DNA of 64,000 nucleotides from Microbacterium maritypicum MF109 (GCF_000455825.1 NZ_ATAO01000184.1:1-64000), one strand, 5' to 3'. Shown: positions 36,970 through 46,060, counted from the stretch's first letter. A program made the numbers and translations. The notes: generated by a model from the letters alone, not told the origin.

Positions 36970-39900
36970 ATGCCAGCCCGAGTTCACGCCATCATCGTCG
37001 CGCGCACTGGATCCTCTTCCCGAGCGCAACTCCTCCGCACTCTCGACGCCCTTCGCGCGCAGACCACCCCCGCGGCGGCGGTGACCCTCGTCGTATGCGG
37101 CGATGCGTCGTCCGTGCGCGAGAGCGAGGTCGTGGCGGGCACCGTCGAAGGGATCATCGAGGCGCGTGCGTCGACGTCCTTCGCCGAGGCGGTGGAGCTC
37201 GCCCGACCTCGAGTGCCCGAGGGGTCTGCGGTCTGGCTGCTGGCACAGGACACGACGCCGCACCCTCGGGCGCTGGAGCGTCTGAGCGGCACGCTGGAGC
37301 GCTCGCCGTCCGCCGCCATCGTCGCCCCCAAGCTCGTCGCCACGGACAACGAGCGCGAGATCGTCTCGCTCGGCGTCAGCATGACCGCGTGGGGCCGCTC
37401 CGTCGAACTCGCGGCGGGAGAGCTCGATCAGGGTCAGCACGACCGTTCCGACGATGCTCTCGGCGCCGATGTGCGGGGGATGCTCATCCGTGGCGAGGTG
37501 CGCGATGCCCTGCGACCCGATCCGGCCCTCGCGGGGGCCGATGAGGGACTTGACCTCGGGGTCCGTGCACGCCTCGGCGGTGGCCGTGTCGTCCTCGCGC
37601 CGAGTGCGCGGGTCTCAGCATCATCGGGCGGTCCTGCTGCGCTTCCGCCGGGTCGATCGCGCCGCGCCTACGTGACCCGCCTGGCCCAGCTGCACCGACG
37701 GCTGGCGTACGCGCCGGCCGCGGCCGTGCCGCTGCACTGGCTCAGCCTGCTTCCTCTCGCGCTGTGGCGCTCCATCACCGACCTCGTCGGCAAGCGGCCC
37801 GAGGCTGTTTTCCCCGAATGGGGGGCTGCCCTCACGGCCATGTTCCGATTCGGTGCGGTCGCACGTTCCCGCGCCGGCATCCGCGCCTTCCGCACTTCCG
37901 CCTGGGCCGGCATCGCTCCGTTGCGCGTGACGTCCTCCGAGCTGCGACGGCGTCTGGATGACGGGCACGGAAGCGAGGGAGGTGCGGTCAGCGAACTGCG
38001 TTTCTTCTCCGGTGGTGGGGCCTGGGCTGTACTCGCGGCCCTGGTCGTCAGCATCGCGTCCTTCACGAGCCTGCTCGCCTGGCCGACGCTCGGGGGCGGG
38101 GGACTGCTGCCGCTCCGTCAGACCATCGCCGCGCTCTGGAGCGATGCGGCGTGGGGAACCCGCGACGTCGCCCTCGGCCTCGTCGGCCCTGCCGACCCCT
38201 TCGCCTCCGTGGTCGCGGTACTCGGGACGCTCTGGCCTGCCGGTCCTTCCTTCGCCATGGTGCTGTTGTGGATCCTCGCCCTCCCGCTCGCAGTTCTGGG
38301 AGGGTGGTTCGCCGCCACGCGAGTGACCGATCGCGGAGGGCTCCGGATCTTCGCCGGCATCGCGTGGGCGCTCGCGCCCACGTTCCTCACCGCCCTGGTC
38401 GACGGACGTCCGGCCGCGGTGCTCGTCCATCTCCTGCTTCCCTGGCTCTTCCACAGCGCTGTGGTCGCCCATCGGTCATGGGGCGCCGCCGGGAGCGCGT
38501 CGCTGCTCCTCGCCGCCGTGCTCGCCTGCGCACCGTCGCTGGCACCTGCCCTTGCGCTGCTCTGGATCGTCGCCCTGGGCATCGTGCTGGGAACGGCGCA
38601 GTTCCGTGGCGCGGGGCGACTGCTCTGGCTGCCGGTGCCGACGATCGCCCTGTTCGCACCACTGGTGATCTGGCAGCTCGCTCACGGCACGCCTCTGGGG
38701 ATCCTCGGCGACCCCGGACTCATCTGGGCGGGCCCCCAGGCCGCCGCTGACGCCGCCGGACGCCTCGCGATCGCCGGTGGCTTCCCGACATCGGAGCTGG
38801 GCGGCTGGATGGCGCTTCTGCCCGCACCCATCGCCGTGTGGGCGCCACTCCTGTGCGCACCTCTCGCCGTGCTGGCGCTCGGTGCGGCGGTCGCTCCACG
38901 CTGGCGCGCGGGGATCACCCTGCTCGTGGTCGCCCTGTCCGGGCTCGCCACGGCGTTCCTCGCGGTCGGGGTCACGGTGAGCTTCGCGCAGGGGACGCCG
39001 GTGGCGATCTGGCCGGGTACCGGACTCAGCTTGGCGTGGATCGGTGTCGTAGGGGCTGCCCTCGTGACGCTCGACACCGCGCTCACGCTTCCGCGTCTGC
39101 GGATCTTCGCGGCCGTCGCCGCGGCGGTGACACTGGCGGTCTGCGCGATCCCGGCGCTCAGCGCGCTGCACATGGGGCGCTCGGTGCTCACGAACGGTCC
39201 TGAGTCGACGCTGCCCTCGTATGTGGCCGCACAGGCCGCAGGGGATCGGCCGATCGCGACCCTCGTGCTCACCCCGCAGAACGACGGAGGACTGGCCGCA
39301 GAAGTGGCCTGGGGAGCCAGCGAGACGCTGGGGTCGCAGTCGACGATGATCTCCACCGCGGTCGAGCCGCAGGGAGCCGACATCTCCGCCCTGGCCGTGG
39401 ATCTCCTCTCGGCCCGCGACTTCGATGCGCCCGGAGCATTGGCCGCCGAAGGGATCAGCTACGTCCTGGTCGCTGAGGTTCCTGGTGAAGGGGACAAGGC
39501 GCGGGCGCTTCGTACCGCGGCGGTCGCCTCGATCGATCAGCGTGCCGGCCTCGTGCACGCGGGCACCACCGATCGCGGCGTGCTCTGGCGTCTCGATGCC
39601 GACGCCGCCGAACAGCCACCGCTGACATCCGCCCAGCAGGGCACTGCTCGCCTCGTGATCACCGTGCAGCTGCTCGCAGTCTTCGCGGCCCTCCTGCTGT
39701 CCATCCCGACCCGTGCGTCGCGTCGTGCGGCTCGCGCCCAGTCGCGCATCGTCGGTCGCGTGCCTGAGGAGCCGATCGTGCTGCCTCGGCACGCGGAGGA
39801 CAGGGATTCCCTCGATGAAGCGCCCGTCGGGGTGATCGAGGACCCCCAGGACGCGCCCGCCCTGAATGACGAGGCACTGGCGCCGATCGCTGATCCGGTG

Positions 39901-40074
39901 ATCGATGACGCCGCTGGGCCGGTGGACGAGGTGACAGTGGGCGACGCGACAGCGGGCGACGCGACGGTGGGCGACGCGACGGTGAGCGAGGCGACAGCGG
40001 ACGGTGGGTCGGCGGACGGCGCTTCGGCGAGCCCCCACGACGAACACGCGAAGCCGATGGAGGAGGACCGATGA
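36970..40074 (+). CDS. Large polytopic GT2-like membrane protein
   Basis: The 1034-residue protein has an N-terminal GT2-like domain (about 1-230; VHAIIVARTGSSSRAQLLRT, VWLLAQDTTPHPRAL). The usual DXD is replaced by LAQDTTP. About a dozen membrane spans follow between residues 240 and 730, then a soluble domain and a last span at about 892-912. An acidic, disordered cytoplasmic tail has five VGDAT-like repeats (985-1009). It overlaps DUF5719 by 4 nt (ATGA). A TAGGCT hexamer lies 9 nt before the ATG. This actinobacterial family is near WhiB2 loci and its product is not characterised, to my knowledge. Confidence 0.8.
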   Translation: MPARVHAIIVARTGSSSRAQLLRTLDALRAQTTPAAAVTLVVCGDASSVRESEVVAGTVEGIIEARASTSFAEAVELARPRVPEGSAVWLLAQDTTPHPRALERLSGTLERSPSAAIVAPKLVATDNEREIVSLGVSMTAWGRSVELAAGELDQGQHDRSDDALGADVRGMLIRGEVRDALRPDPALAGADEGLDLGVRARLGGGRVVLAPSARVSASSGGPAALPPGRSRRAYVTRLAQLHRRLAYAPAAAVPLHWLSLLPLALWRSITDLVGKRPEAVFPEWGAALTAMFRFGAVARSRAGIRAFRTSAWAGIAPLRVTSSELRRRLDDGHGSEGGAVSELRFFSGGGAWAVLAALVVSIASFTSLLAWPTLGGGGLLPLRQTIAALWSDAAWGTRDVALGLVGPADPFASVVAVLGTLWPAGPSFAMVLLWILALPLAVLGGWFAATRVTDRGGLRIFAGIAWALAPTFLTALVDGRPAAVLVHLLLPWLFHSAVVAHRSWGAAGSASLLLAAVLACAPSLAPALALLWIVALGIVLGTAQFRGAGRLLWLPVPTIALFAPLVIWQLAHGTPLGILGDPGLIWAGPQAAADAAGRLAIAGGFPTSELGGWMALLPAPIAVWAPLLCAPLAVLALGAAVAPRWRAGITLLVVALSGLATAFLAVGVTVSFAQGTPVAIWPGTGLSLAWIGVVGAALVTLDTALTLPRLRIFAAVAAAVTLAVCAIPALSALHMGRSVLTNGPESTLPSYVAAQAAGDRPIATLVLTPQNDGGLAAEVAWGASETLGSQSTMISTAVEPQGADISALAVDLLSARDFDAPGALAAEGISYVLVAEVPGEGDKARALRTAAVASIDQRAGLVHAGTTDRGVLWRLDADAAEQPPLTSAQQGTARLVITVQLLAVFAALLLSIPTRASRRAARAQSRIVGRVPEEPIVLPRHAEDRDSLDEAPVGVIEDPQDAPALNDEALAPIADPVIDDAAGPVDEVTVGDATAGDATVGDATVSEATADGGSADGASASPHDEHAKPMEEDR
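39922..39996 (+). repeat. 15-bp tandem repeat, five imperfect copies
   Basis: Five in-frame copies of a 15-bp unit encode VDEVT, VGDAT, AGDAT, VGDAT and VSEAT in the acidic tail of the polytopic GT2-like protein. Copy-number change would keep the frame. Confidence 0.85.
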
Positions 40075-41456
40075 GCAACGGGAACCGCGCCTTCCGGGTC
40101 GCCGCGACCAGCGCCCGTGTCATCACGGGCGTGGCCGTGATCGCCGCCTGCGTCGTCGGTGTCGCCACGGCGATCCATGCGCCGTGGCCGACCGTCGCGC
40201 ACGACCCCGCGCAGGTCGAGGTCACACCCGTGCCCGGCGACAGCGTGCTGGTCTGCAACGGCGATCTCCGTGCTCTCGGTCGTGACGCGTCGGCCCCCCT
40301 GGACATGCTCTCCGCGGCACCGACGAGCCTCACGTCCGGAGGCACGGCCGGAAGACCGTCGTCCGAGACGCTTGAGGTACCCGATCTGCCCGATGCGGGT
40401 GGACCGCAGGTGCTCACCGGCCCGGTCGATGGGCGTTCGGCACCGCTGATCGCCGGTGCCGAGTCCGTCACGATCGCCGCGGACGACCTCGCGGGGTACG
40501 CCGCCCTGCCCTGCGGCGTGCCGAGGCTGGAGTCGTGGCTCGTGGGCGGGAGCATCGACACCGGCACCGAAGACATCATCACCCTCACCAACGCGACCGA
40601 GGTCCCGTCGACGGTGACCCTCGCCGTGTACGGAGCCGCCCGCAGCACCCGGACGGTCATCGTCCCTCCGCGCTCGCAGACGGCGCTCCCTCTGACCTCG
40701 TTCGCCACCGGCAACGATCTGCCGGTGGTCAAGGTGAGCGCGGTGGGAGCCCCGGTGAGAGCGGCCCTCCAGTCCTCGCTCGTGCGCGTCCTCGATCCTG
40801 CCGGCATCGATCTCCAGGACTCGGTCGCGGGACCCCAGCAGAGACTCGTCTTCACCGGAGTGCAGGCGTTCCCGGCCAACGGCGATGACGCGGAGATGGC
40901 CGTTCTCCGGGTGCTGGCCCCCGGCGTCGACGCTCGGGTCCAGGTGAAGGTGCAGGCCGAGGGCGCCACGGTGCCTGTAGACGAGTTCACCGTGCCCGTC
41001 GAGGCGGATCTTCCCGCTCAGGTCTCGCTCTCCGGCCTCGAGCCCGGTCGGTACACCGTCGAGGTCGAATCCGACGTGCCGCTCCTCGCCGGGGTCAGGC
41101 AGCAGGACGGCTTCGGTCTCGATTCGGACTTCGCGTGGGTCACTCCCGCGCCGGAGATCGACGCCGAGGTGGTCTTCGCCGTGCCCTCCGGTCCCGATGC
41201 ACGACTGCAGGTGTCGAACACCTCGGACCGGGACGCGACCGTCACACTCGAGCCGGTCGACGGCGGTCAGGCCCAGGAGGTCGTCATCCCCGCGGGGGAG
41301 ACCGGCGGGATCGCGGTGGAGGGGCGGACGACGTACCGGATGCGGACGACGGCGCCCATGCACGCGGCCGTGACCCTCACGGCACCCGGGGCGCTCGCAG
41401 TGCTCCCGGTGCAGGCGAGCAGCGGCGGAGAGAAGCCGATCACGGTCTATCCCTGA
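40071..41456 (+). CDS. DUF5719-family secreted or membrane-anchored protein
   Basis: The 461-residue protein has one N-terminal hydrophobic span (VITGVAVIAACVVGVATAIH) and a long extracytoplasmic beta-rich region with many Val, Thr and Gly. LTNATEVPSTVTLAVYGA, VSNTSDRDATVTLEPVDGG and ITVYP at the end recur in the family. No catalytic motif is visible. Two cysteines (in LVCNGD and ALPCGV) may form a disulphide. It is co-translated with the upstream GT2-like protein, suggesting a shared envelope function. Confidence 0.83.
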   Translation: MSNGNRAFRVAATSARVITGVAVIAACVVGVATAIHAPWPTVAHDPAQVEVTPVPGDSVLVCNGDLRALGRDASAPLDMLSAAPTSLTSGGTAGRPSSETLEVPDLPDAGGPQVLTGPVDGRSAPLIAGAESVTIAADDLAGYAALPCGVPRLESWLVGGSIDTGTEDIITLTNATEVPSTVTLAVYGAARSTRTVIVPPRSQTALPLTSFATGNDLPVVKVSAVGAPVRAALQSSLVRVLDPAGIDLQDSVAGPQQRLVFTGVQAFPANGDDAEMAVLRVLAPGVDARVQVKVQAEGATVPVDEFTVPVEADLPAQVSLSGLEPGRYTVEVESDVPLLAGVRQQDGFGLDSDFAWVTPAPEIDAEVVFAVPSGPDARLQVSNTSDRDATVTLEPVDGGQAQEVVIPAGETGGIAVEGRTTYRMRTTAPMHAAVTLTAPGALAVLPVQASSGGEKPITVYP

Positions 41457-41486
41457 CGGAACGCGGGTGCCCCGGCCGCCGGAGTG

Positions 41487-41915
41487 TCAGTGCTCGTGAC
41501 CGAGATCCCACGGTTCACGGCCGACGTACTCCGCGGCGGCCCGGAACACCGCGCTCTCGATGGCCATGCGTCTGTGGGCGGCATCGTCGTGCCCCGGAGG
41601 CAGGAGCCGCTCGATGGGAAGTCGGAACAGGACGATACGTCGATTGTCGCGATCGAGGTACCAGCGCGGCACCTCTTCGCCGGCGTCGAAACCCGGGATC
41701 GCGCCGATCTCGAACCGGACGTTCTGCAACTCTGGCCATGTCCCGCGGAGGAACTCCACGGCCGTTCCGACGGTGAGGTCGAATCTGTCGAGGCGGCCGT
41801 CGAGCGGAGCCAGCGGTGGTCGTACGACCTCGCTGCGGCCGAGACGCCCGTGTCGTCCGTGCCGTGCACCGCGCCGCGGGGCAGCGGAGGCATGAGCGGT
41901 GCGGCGGCGGGGCAT
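41487..41915 (-). CDS. Metallopeptidase-family (zincin_1/Rv3259-like) protein lacking HExxH
   Basis: The 142-residue protein has a basic, low-complexity N-terminus. The family core follows with FDLTVGTAVEFLRGTWPELQNVRFEIG, VPRWYLDRDNRRIVLFRLPIERL and the helix MAIESAVFRAAAEYVGREPW. In typical zincin_1 proteins the last helix carries HExxH. Here it reads ESAVFRAAAEY, so zinc-dependent catalysis is doubtful. TAGACT lies 6 nt before the ATG (leaderless pattern). It is divergent from DUF3499, as in the Rv3259/Rv3258c pair. Confidence 0.8.
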   Translation of the reverse strand: MPRRRTAHASAAPRRGARHGRHGRLGRSEVVRPPLAPLDGRLDRFDLTVGTAVEFLRGTWPELQNVRFEIGAIPGFDAGEEVPRWYLDRDNRRIVLFRLPIERLLPPGHDDAAHRRMAIESAVFRAAAEYVGREPWDLGHEH

Positions 41916-41921
41916 GACGAA

Positions 41922-41927
41922 AGTCTA
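41922..41927 (-). promoter_or_regulatory. -10 element of the Rv3259-like gene (leaderless pattern)
   Basis: On the minus strand TAGACT is followed by 6 nt and the ATG at 41915. Confidence 0.5.
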
Positions 41928-41980
41928 GGCGGTGCCAGGATCACTCGGCGCGGCATCCGGCGCTCACCCGGGGCGCGCCG

Positions 41981-41986
41981 TACGCT
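41981..41986 (+). promoter_or_regulatory. -10 element of the DUF3499 gene (leaderless pattern)
   Basis: TACGCT is followed by 7 nt and ATG 41994. Confidence 0.5.
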
Positions 41987-41993
41987 GGCGGAG

Positions 41994-42200
41994 ATGGACG
42001 GACGACTGTGCTCGAAGGTCGGCTGCGCGCGCGAAGCCGTAGCCACCCTCACCTACGACTACGGCGATCAGATGGCGGCGCTCGGCCCGCTCGGCGCCGC
42101 GAACGACCCGCAGGCACATGATCTGTGCTCACCGCATGCGGACCGGCTCTCGGTTCCCGCGGGCTGGCTGGTGGTCCGTCACGAGGCCCTCCGCGCCTGA
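41994..42200 (+). CDS. Small DUF3499-family protein (Rv3258c-like), putative metal binding
   Basis: The 68-residue protein begins MDGRLCSKVGCAREAVATLTYDY and contains LCSPHADRL. The Cys-X4-Cys and Cys-X2-His spacing suggests a small zinc site. DUF3499 proteins are usually longer, with a variable tail. This one stops just after GWLVVRHEA. Function is unknown. The gene is conserved next to the Rv3259-like gene in actinobacteria. A weak hairpin follows near 42199-42230. Confidence 0.8.
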   Translation: MDGRLCSKVGCAREAVATLTYDYGDQMAALGPLGAANDPQAHDLCSPHADRLSVPAGWLVVRHEALRA

Positions 42201-42300
42201 CGGCGTTGCGTCGACACGCGGACGCAGCCGTCGGCGAGGATCCGAAGTCTGGATACGCTGACCGCAGGCGTGCCAGGGCGGCACGGCTGGAAAGGCACTC

Positions 42301-43227
42301 GTGATCGTCTGGCGCCGCTGGATCTTCCCCCTGCTTCTCGTGGTGGTCTTCGGAGCGTGTGCCGCGGCACTCGTCAAGATCGCGTTCTTCCCCGACCGCG
42401 CGGAGAGCGTCGTCAGCCCTGAGGCGGGGATCACGGATCCGGTGGTGGTGGTGGAACGCGGTTCGGTGGTCAACGCGCTGAGCCTGAGTGGGAACGTGGC
42501 CCGCGACGACGCCTACGTCGTCCGCGGCGAGCTCAACGGCACCGTCCTCGCCGTGCACGTGGGTGAAGGAGCAGCGGTGGCCGCCGGCCAGAAGCTCTAC
42601 ACCGTGCGCCAGGAAGAGCCGCGCAAGGACATCGACGTCGTCGCGCCGGAAGCGGGCGACGTGTCGGAGTTCGCCATGGTCAAAGGCCAGGCCACCACGG
42701 TCGGGACAGAGGCGTACAAGCTCACCCCGGCCAAGTACCACCTGCTCGCGACGGTCGACCCTGTGCAGCTGTACCGCCTCGTCAACGCGCCCACGGAGGC
42801 GACGGTCACCATCACCGGCGGTCCCGCGCCGTTCGCGTGCACCGGAGTCGGGGTGCAGGTCACCGCGGAGGGCACGGCGAGTGTGCGCTGCGCCATCCCC
42901 GTCGATCAGACCGTCTTCGCCGGACTCCCCGCGAAGATGGACCTCGCTCTCGGCCAGGTCGACGATGCTCTGGTGATCCCGGTCACCGCCGTCCAGGGCG
43001 GCGCGGGATCCGGCAAGGTCTGGGTGGACGCGGGCGACGGATCCGACCCCGAGGAGCGCGCCGTGACGCTCGGCGTCAACGACGGCGTCACGGTCGAGGT
43101 GACGGAGGGGCTGGCCGAGGGGGACAGCATCCGTCAGTTCGTCCCCGGCTTCGTGGCTCCCGTCGAGGAGTTCTGCTACGAGGTCTCCCCGGGAGTGGAG
43201 CAGTGCGACAGCGGGATGAACTGGTGA
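42301..43227 (+). CDS. MacA-like periplasmic-adaptor-type protein of an ABC system
   Basis: The 308-residue protein has an N-terminal membrane anchor (FPLLLVVVFGACAAALVKIAF). A barrel-sandwich domain follows with RGELNGTVLAVHVGEGAAVAAGQKLYTV, the lipoyl-like half-motif of membrane fusion proteins. Two cysteine pairs are present. GTG 42301 follows GGAAAGG. The stop overlaps the ATPase start as GTGA. In monoderms such proteins pair with MacB-like permeases to handle envelope substrates or peptides. The substrate here is unknown. Confidence 0.82.
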   Translation: MIVWRRWIFPLLLVVVFGACAAALVKIAFFPDRAESVVSPEAGITDPVVVVERGSVVNALSLSGNVARDDAYVVRGELNGTVLAVHVGEGAAVAAGQKLYTVRQEEPRKDIDVVAPEAGDVSEFAMVKGQATTVGTEAYKLTPAKYHLLATVDPVQLYRLVNAPTEATVTITGGPAPFACTGVGVQVTAEGTASVRCAIPVDQTVFAGLPAKMDLALGQVDDALVIPVTAVQGGAGSGKVWVDAGDGSDPEERAVTLGVNDGVTVEVTEGLAEGDSIRQFVPGFVAPVEEFCYEVSPGVEQCDSGMNW

Positions 43228-43976
43228 GTCTCGTCGCGCTCGACGACGTCTCCAAGAGCGTGCTCCTGGCGGACGACTCCCGGCTGGAGATCCTCCGCGG
43301 GATCACCCTCGAGGTGGGAGCCGGTGACCACGTCTCGATCGTGGGTCGGTCGGGATCCGGGAAATCCACCCTGCTCAACATCCTGGGCATGCTGGACGCA
43401 CCGACATCGGGCTCCGTCGCATTCGAAGGACGCGAGGTGCGCAGGATGCGCTCCGGTCGGCTCGACCGCCTGCGCGGGGACAACGTCGGCTTCGTCTTCC
43501 AGCAGTTCAATCTTCTTCCCGGGCGCACGGCGATCGACAACGTGATGATGCCGCTGGGCCACGCCAAGGGGAAGATGTTCTGGAACCGTCGTCAGATCGC
43601 CGCCGACATGCTGGAGCGGGTCGGCCTCGGGCATCGTGTCGAGCAGATCGCGGACAAGCTCTCCGGCGGCGAACAGCAGCGCGTCGCGATCGCCAGGGCG
43701 CTGGTACGCCGACCCGTCCTGATCCTCGCCGACGAGCCGACGGGCGCGCTCGACATCGACACCGGCGCATCCGTGATGTCGCTCCTCGACGAGGTGGCCA
43801 CCGAGACGGACGCTGCACTGGTCACGATCACCCATGACCTCCATGTCGCGGCACGGGCACGTCGGCACTACCGCCTCGATGCGGGCCGCCTGGAAGCCGC
43901 CGACCTCAGCCGCGCCTTCGAAGCGTCGACCCTCGTGGCGTCGGTGCCTTCGGCGCCGCCGGAGGTGATCGCATGA
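43224..43976 (+). CDS. MacB/LolD-type ABC transporter ATPase
   Basis: The 250-residue ATPase has Walker A GRSGSGKS, Q-loop VFQQFNLLPGRTAIDNV, signature LSGGEQQRVAIARAL and Walker B ILADEPTGALD. These are the hallmarks of the MacB/LolD subfamily. The GTG start at 43224 overlaps the adaptor stop, and the gene's own stop overlaps the permease start (ATGA), so all three proteins are coupled. The C-terminal 20 residues extend past the usual end. Confidence 0.93.
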   Translation: MSLVALDDVSKSVLLADDSRLEILRGITLEVGAGDHVSIVGRSGSGKSTLLNILGMLDAPTSGSVAFEGREVRRMRSGRLDRLRGDNVGFVFQQFNLLPGRTAIDNVMMPLGHAKGKMFWNRRQIAADMLERVGLGHRVEQIADKLSGGEQQRVAIARALVRRPVLILADEPTGALDIDTGASVMSLLDEVATETDAALVTITHDLHVAARARRHYRLDAGRLEAADLSRAFEASTLVASVPSAPPEVIA

Positions 43977-45187
43977 CCGGCTTCCTCGGTGCTCTCTCTG
44001 ACGCCTGGGCCGAGATCCGGGTGCACAAGCTGCGTGTGCTGCTCAGCCTGATCGGCATCGCGGTGTCGGTGGGCGCTCTGACCGCGGTCGTCGCGTTCTC
44101 CGAGTATCAGCGCCAGTTCCAGTCCGAGCAGTCCGACCGGTGGGGCGGGCGCGCCGCGACCGTCGTCGTCTCCGTCAACAGCGATGACGGCTCGCCCGTC
44201 GACGCCGACGGCTTCGATGCCCGCTTCAGCCGTGTGTCCGAGCGGTTCGGCTTCAGCCACACCGCGCGCATCTCCCAGGGGCTGACGGTCGACCTGCAGC
44301 TTCCCGACGGCATAGCGCCGGTTCCGGCGCGCATCATGGATCCTGCGTTCTCGCAGATCCATCGCGAGCGACTTCTGGACGGGCGCTGGTTCCTCGACTC
44401 GGACATCGAGGCGATGGCACCCCCCGTCGTGATCACCGAGCCCCTCTGGGACCGTCTGGGGCGTGTGCCGCTGTCGCAGCACCCGACGGTGACCCTGAGC
44501 GGTCCGGCCGGTGGCACGTATCAGGTGATCGGAGTCACACCTCGCAAGGGCTTCGGCGACGAGGAGCTTCGCGTCGATCTGCTCTACGACGCATACCGGG
44601 CCCGCGTGGACGCGTTGCCCACGGAGGCGTGGACCCAGTACGAGATCTGGATGGGCACGGGGCAGGTCGACCAGATCGCCCCGGTGCTCGCGATGGACCT
44701 CCGGGCGGGCCTGCCTGCCGGACAGACGGTCACGGTGAACAGATCGGACTGGGCGGCGCAGCCCGGCGCGATGGACGCCCAGGCGACCTTCGAGATGATC
44801 ACCGGAGGAATCGCCGCGCTGATCCTCGCCCTCGGAGCGCTGAGCCTCATCAACATCCAGCTCGTGGCGATGCGCCAGCGCGTGCGCGAGATCGGTGTGC
44901 GACGCGCGTTCGGGGCGAGCTCGGGCCGGGTCTTCTTCGCGGTGTTCCTGGAGAGTCTGGTGGCGACGACGGTGGCCGGCGTGATCGGGATCGCGATCGT
45001 CGTCGCGGTGCTGCGGTCGGAATGGGTCATCACATCGCTGTTCTACGGCATCCAGGACATCCCGCCGTTCCCGATGCGGGCGGCGCTCATCGGGCTTCTC
45101 GCCTCCGTCATCGTCGGCGCGGTGTCGGGCTTCATACCCGCTCTCGTCGCCCTGCGGGTGAAGGTGATCGACGCGATCCGTTTCTGA
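43973..45187 (+). CDS. MacB-like FtsX-domain ABC permease
   Basis: The 404-residue protein has one N-terminal span (LRVLLSLIGIAVSVGALTAVV), a large external MacB-type domain (about 45-275) and three C-terminal spans. INIQLVAMRQRVREIGVRRAFGAS is the standard FtsX-family coupling motif. With the adaptor and ATPase it forms a complete MacAB-like mechanotransmission system in a single-membrane cell. A hairpin follows the stop. Confidence 0.9.
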   Translation: MTGFLGALSDAWAEIRVHKLRVLLSLIGIAVSVGALTAVVAFSEYQRQFQSEQSDRWGGRAATVVVSVNSDDGSPVDADGFDARFSRVSERFGFSHTARISQGLTVDLQLPDGIAPVPARIMDPAFSQIHRERLLDGRWFLDSDIEAMAPPVVITEPLWDRLGRVPLSQHPTVTLSGPAGGTYQVIGVTPRKGFGDEELRVDLLYDAYRARVDALPTEAWTQYEIWMGTGQVDQIAPVLAMDLRAGLPAGQTVTVNRSDWAAQPGAMDAQATFEMITGGIAALILALGALSLINIQLVAMRQRVREIGVRRAFGASSGRVFFAVFLESLVATTVAGVIGIAIVVAVLRSEWVITSLFYGIQDIPPFPMRAALIGLLASVIVGAVSGFIPALVALRVKVIDAIRF

Positions 45188-45188
45188 C

Positions 45189-45220
45189 GCACCGGCGGGC
45201 TCGATCGGGTCGCCCGGTGC
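45189..45220. terminator. Hairpin terminator between convergent genes
   Basis: GCACC (45189-45193) pairs with GGTGC (45216-45220) and GGGC with GCCC, with a small bulge. It lies between the MacB-like permease and the RDD gene. Confidence 0.6.
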
Positions 45221-45247
45221 TGGTGGGAGGGTTCCTGCGGACGTCCG

Positions 45248-46057
45248 CTAGACGCCGACCCGACGGCCGGTGAGCCGTTCGGCACGACGATCGGAGTTCT
45301 CCAGCGCGCGCCGCTCGCGCTCGCGACGCAGAACGGTGATGCCGATCAGAACCTGCTCGGGCGGCGCCGAGGGCAGCGGGGAGACGAACGGGCTCGCCTC
45401 GGTGAGCAGATCCTGGGCGACGCGTGCCCGCGCCGCCGGGATCATGCGCGGGGCACTCTGCAGGAACTGGGAGATCCGGCGTGCGAGACGGTCGGGCAAC
45501 CGGGCGACGTCGGCGATCTGCGCCCAGCCGGCCAGCGGTGAGGGAAGGACGGGGACGTGCGAGCTCAGAGCGGGTGTGCGCTCGCGCTGGCTGTAGGTCC
45601 CGGCGACGAGGTCGCCCAGACGCTGCGATCGCGCGGTGAACGCGCCCGTGAGCACGGCGATCCCGCCGAAGGTCATGTAGATCTCGAGGACGCCGAGCAG
45701 CCCGCGGATGAACGCGTGACGGAAACCCGCGGCGCCGCCGTCCATGCGCACGATCCGTCCACCGACCGCGAGCTTGCCGAGGCTGCGTCCCTTCAACGCG
45801 ACCTCCATCGTGATCGGGAGCACGACGAAGCTCACCACGAACGCCGAGACCACGGCGATGCGATCCGTCGTCTCATCGAGCACGCCCGCGTCCAGCAGCC
45901 AGATGCGCAGGAAGATCCACAGGATGAAGACGGCGTAGCCGAGGAGCATGTCGATCGCGGCGCCGAGCGCTCGCAGCAGGAACCCGACGGGCTGCACGTC
46001 GAGCGCGACGGCCTCGCCGGACAGGACCTCGTCGGAGACGTCGATCGGGACGGACAT
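45248..46057 (-). CDS. RDD-family membrane protein
   Basis: The 269-residue protein has RDD-type features: GFLLRALGAAIDMLLGYAVF with the first Arg-Asp pair, then KGRSLGKLAVGGRIVRMDGG after the second span, and RSQRLGDLVAGTYSQ. A cytoplasmic C-terminal tail of about 100 residues is rich in Arg and Pro. Function of the family is unclear; some act as ion antiporters. It is divergent from the SpoIIM-like gene, and the first codons of the two genes lie within 20 bp. Confidence 0.87.
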   Translation of the reverse strand: MSVPIDVSDEVLSGEAVALDVQPVGFLLRALGAAIDMLLGYAVFILWIFLRIWLLDAGVLDETTDRIAVVSAFVVSFVVLPITMEVALKGRSLGKLAVGGRIVRMDGGAAGFRHAFIRGLLGVLEIYMTFGGIAVLTGAFTARSQRLGDLVAGTYSQRERTPALSSHVPVLPSPLAGWAQIADVARLPDRLARRISQFLQSAPRMIPAARARVAQDLLTEASPFVSPLPSAPPEQVLIGITVLRRERERRALENSDRRAERLTGRRVGV

Positions 46058-46060
46058 GAG

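Noticed and set aside
41484..42200. 239-residue plus-strand protein including DUF3499
   Set aside because: The first 170 codons run opposite the Rv3259-like gene. DUF3499 homology begins at MDGRLCSKVGC (41994), where a -10 hexamer is properly spaced.
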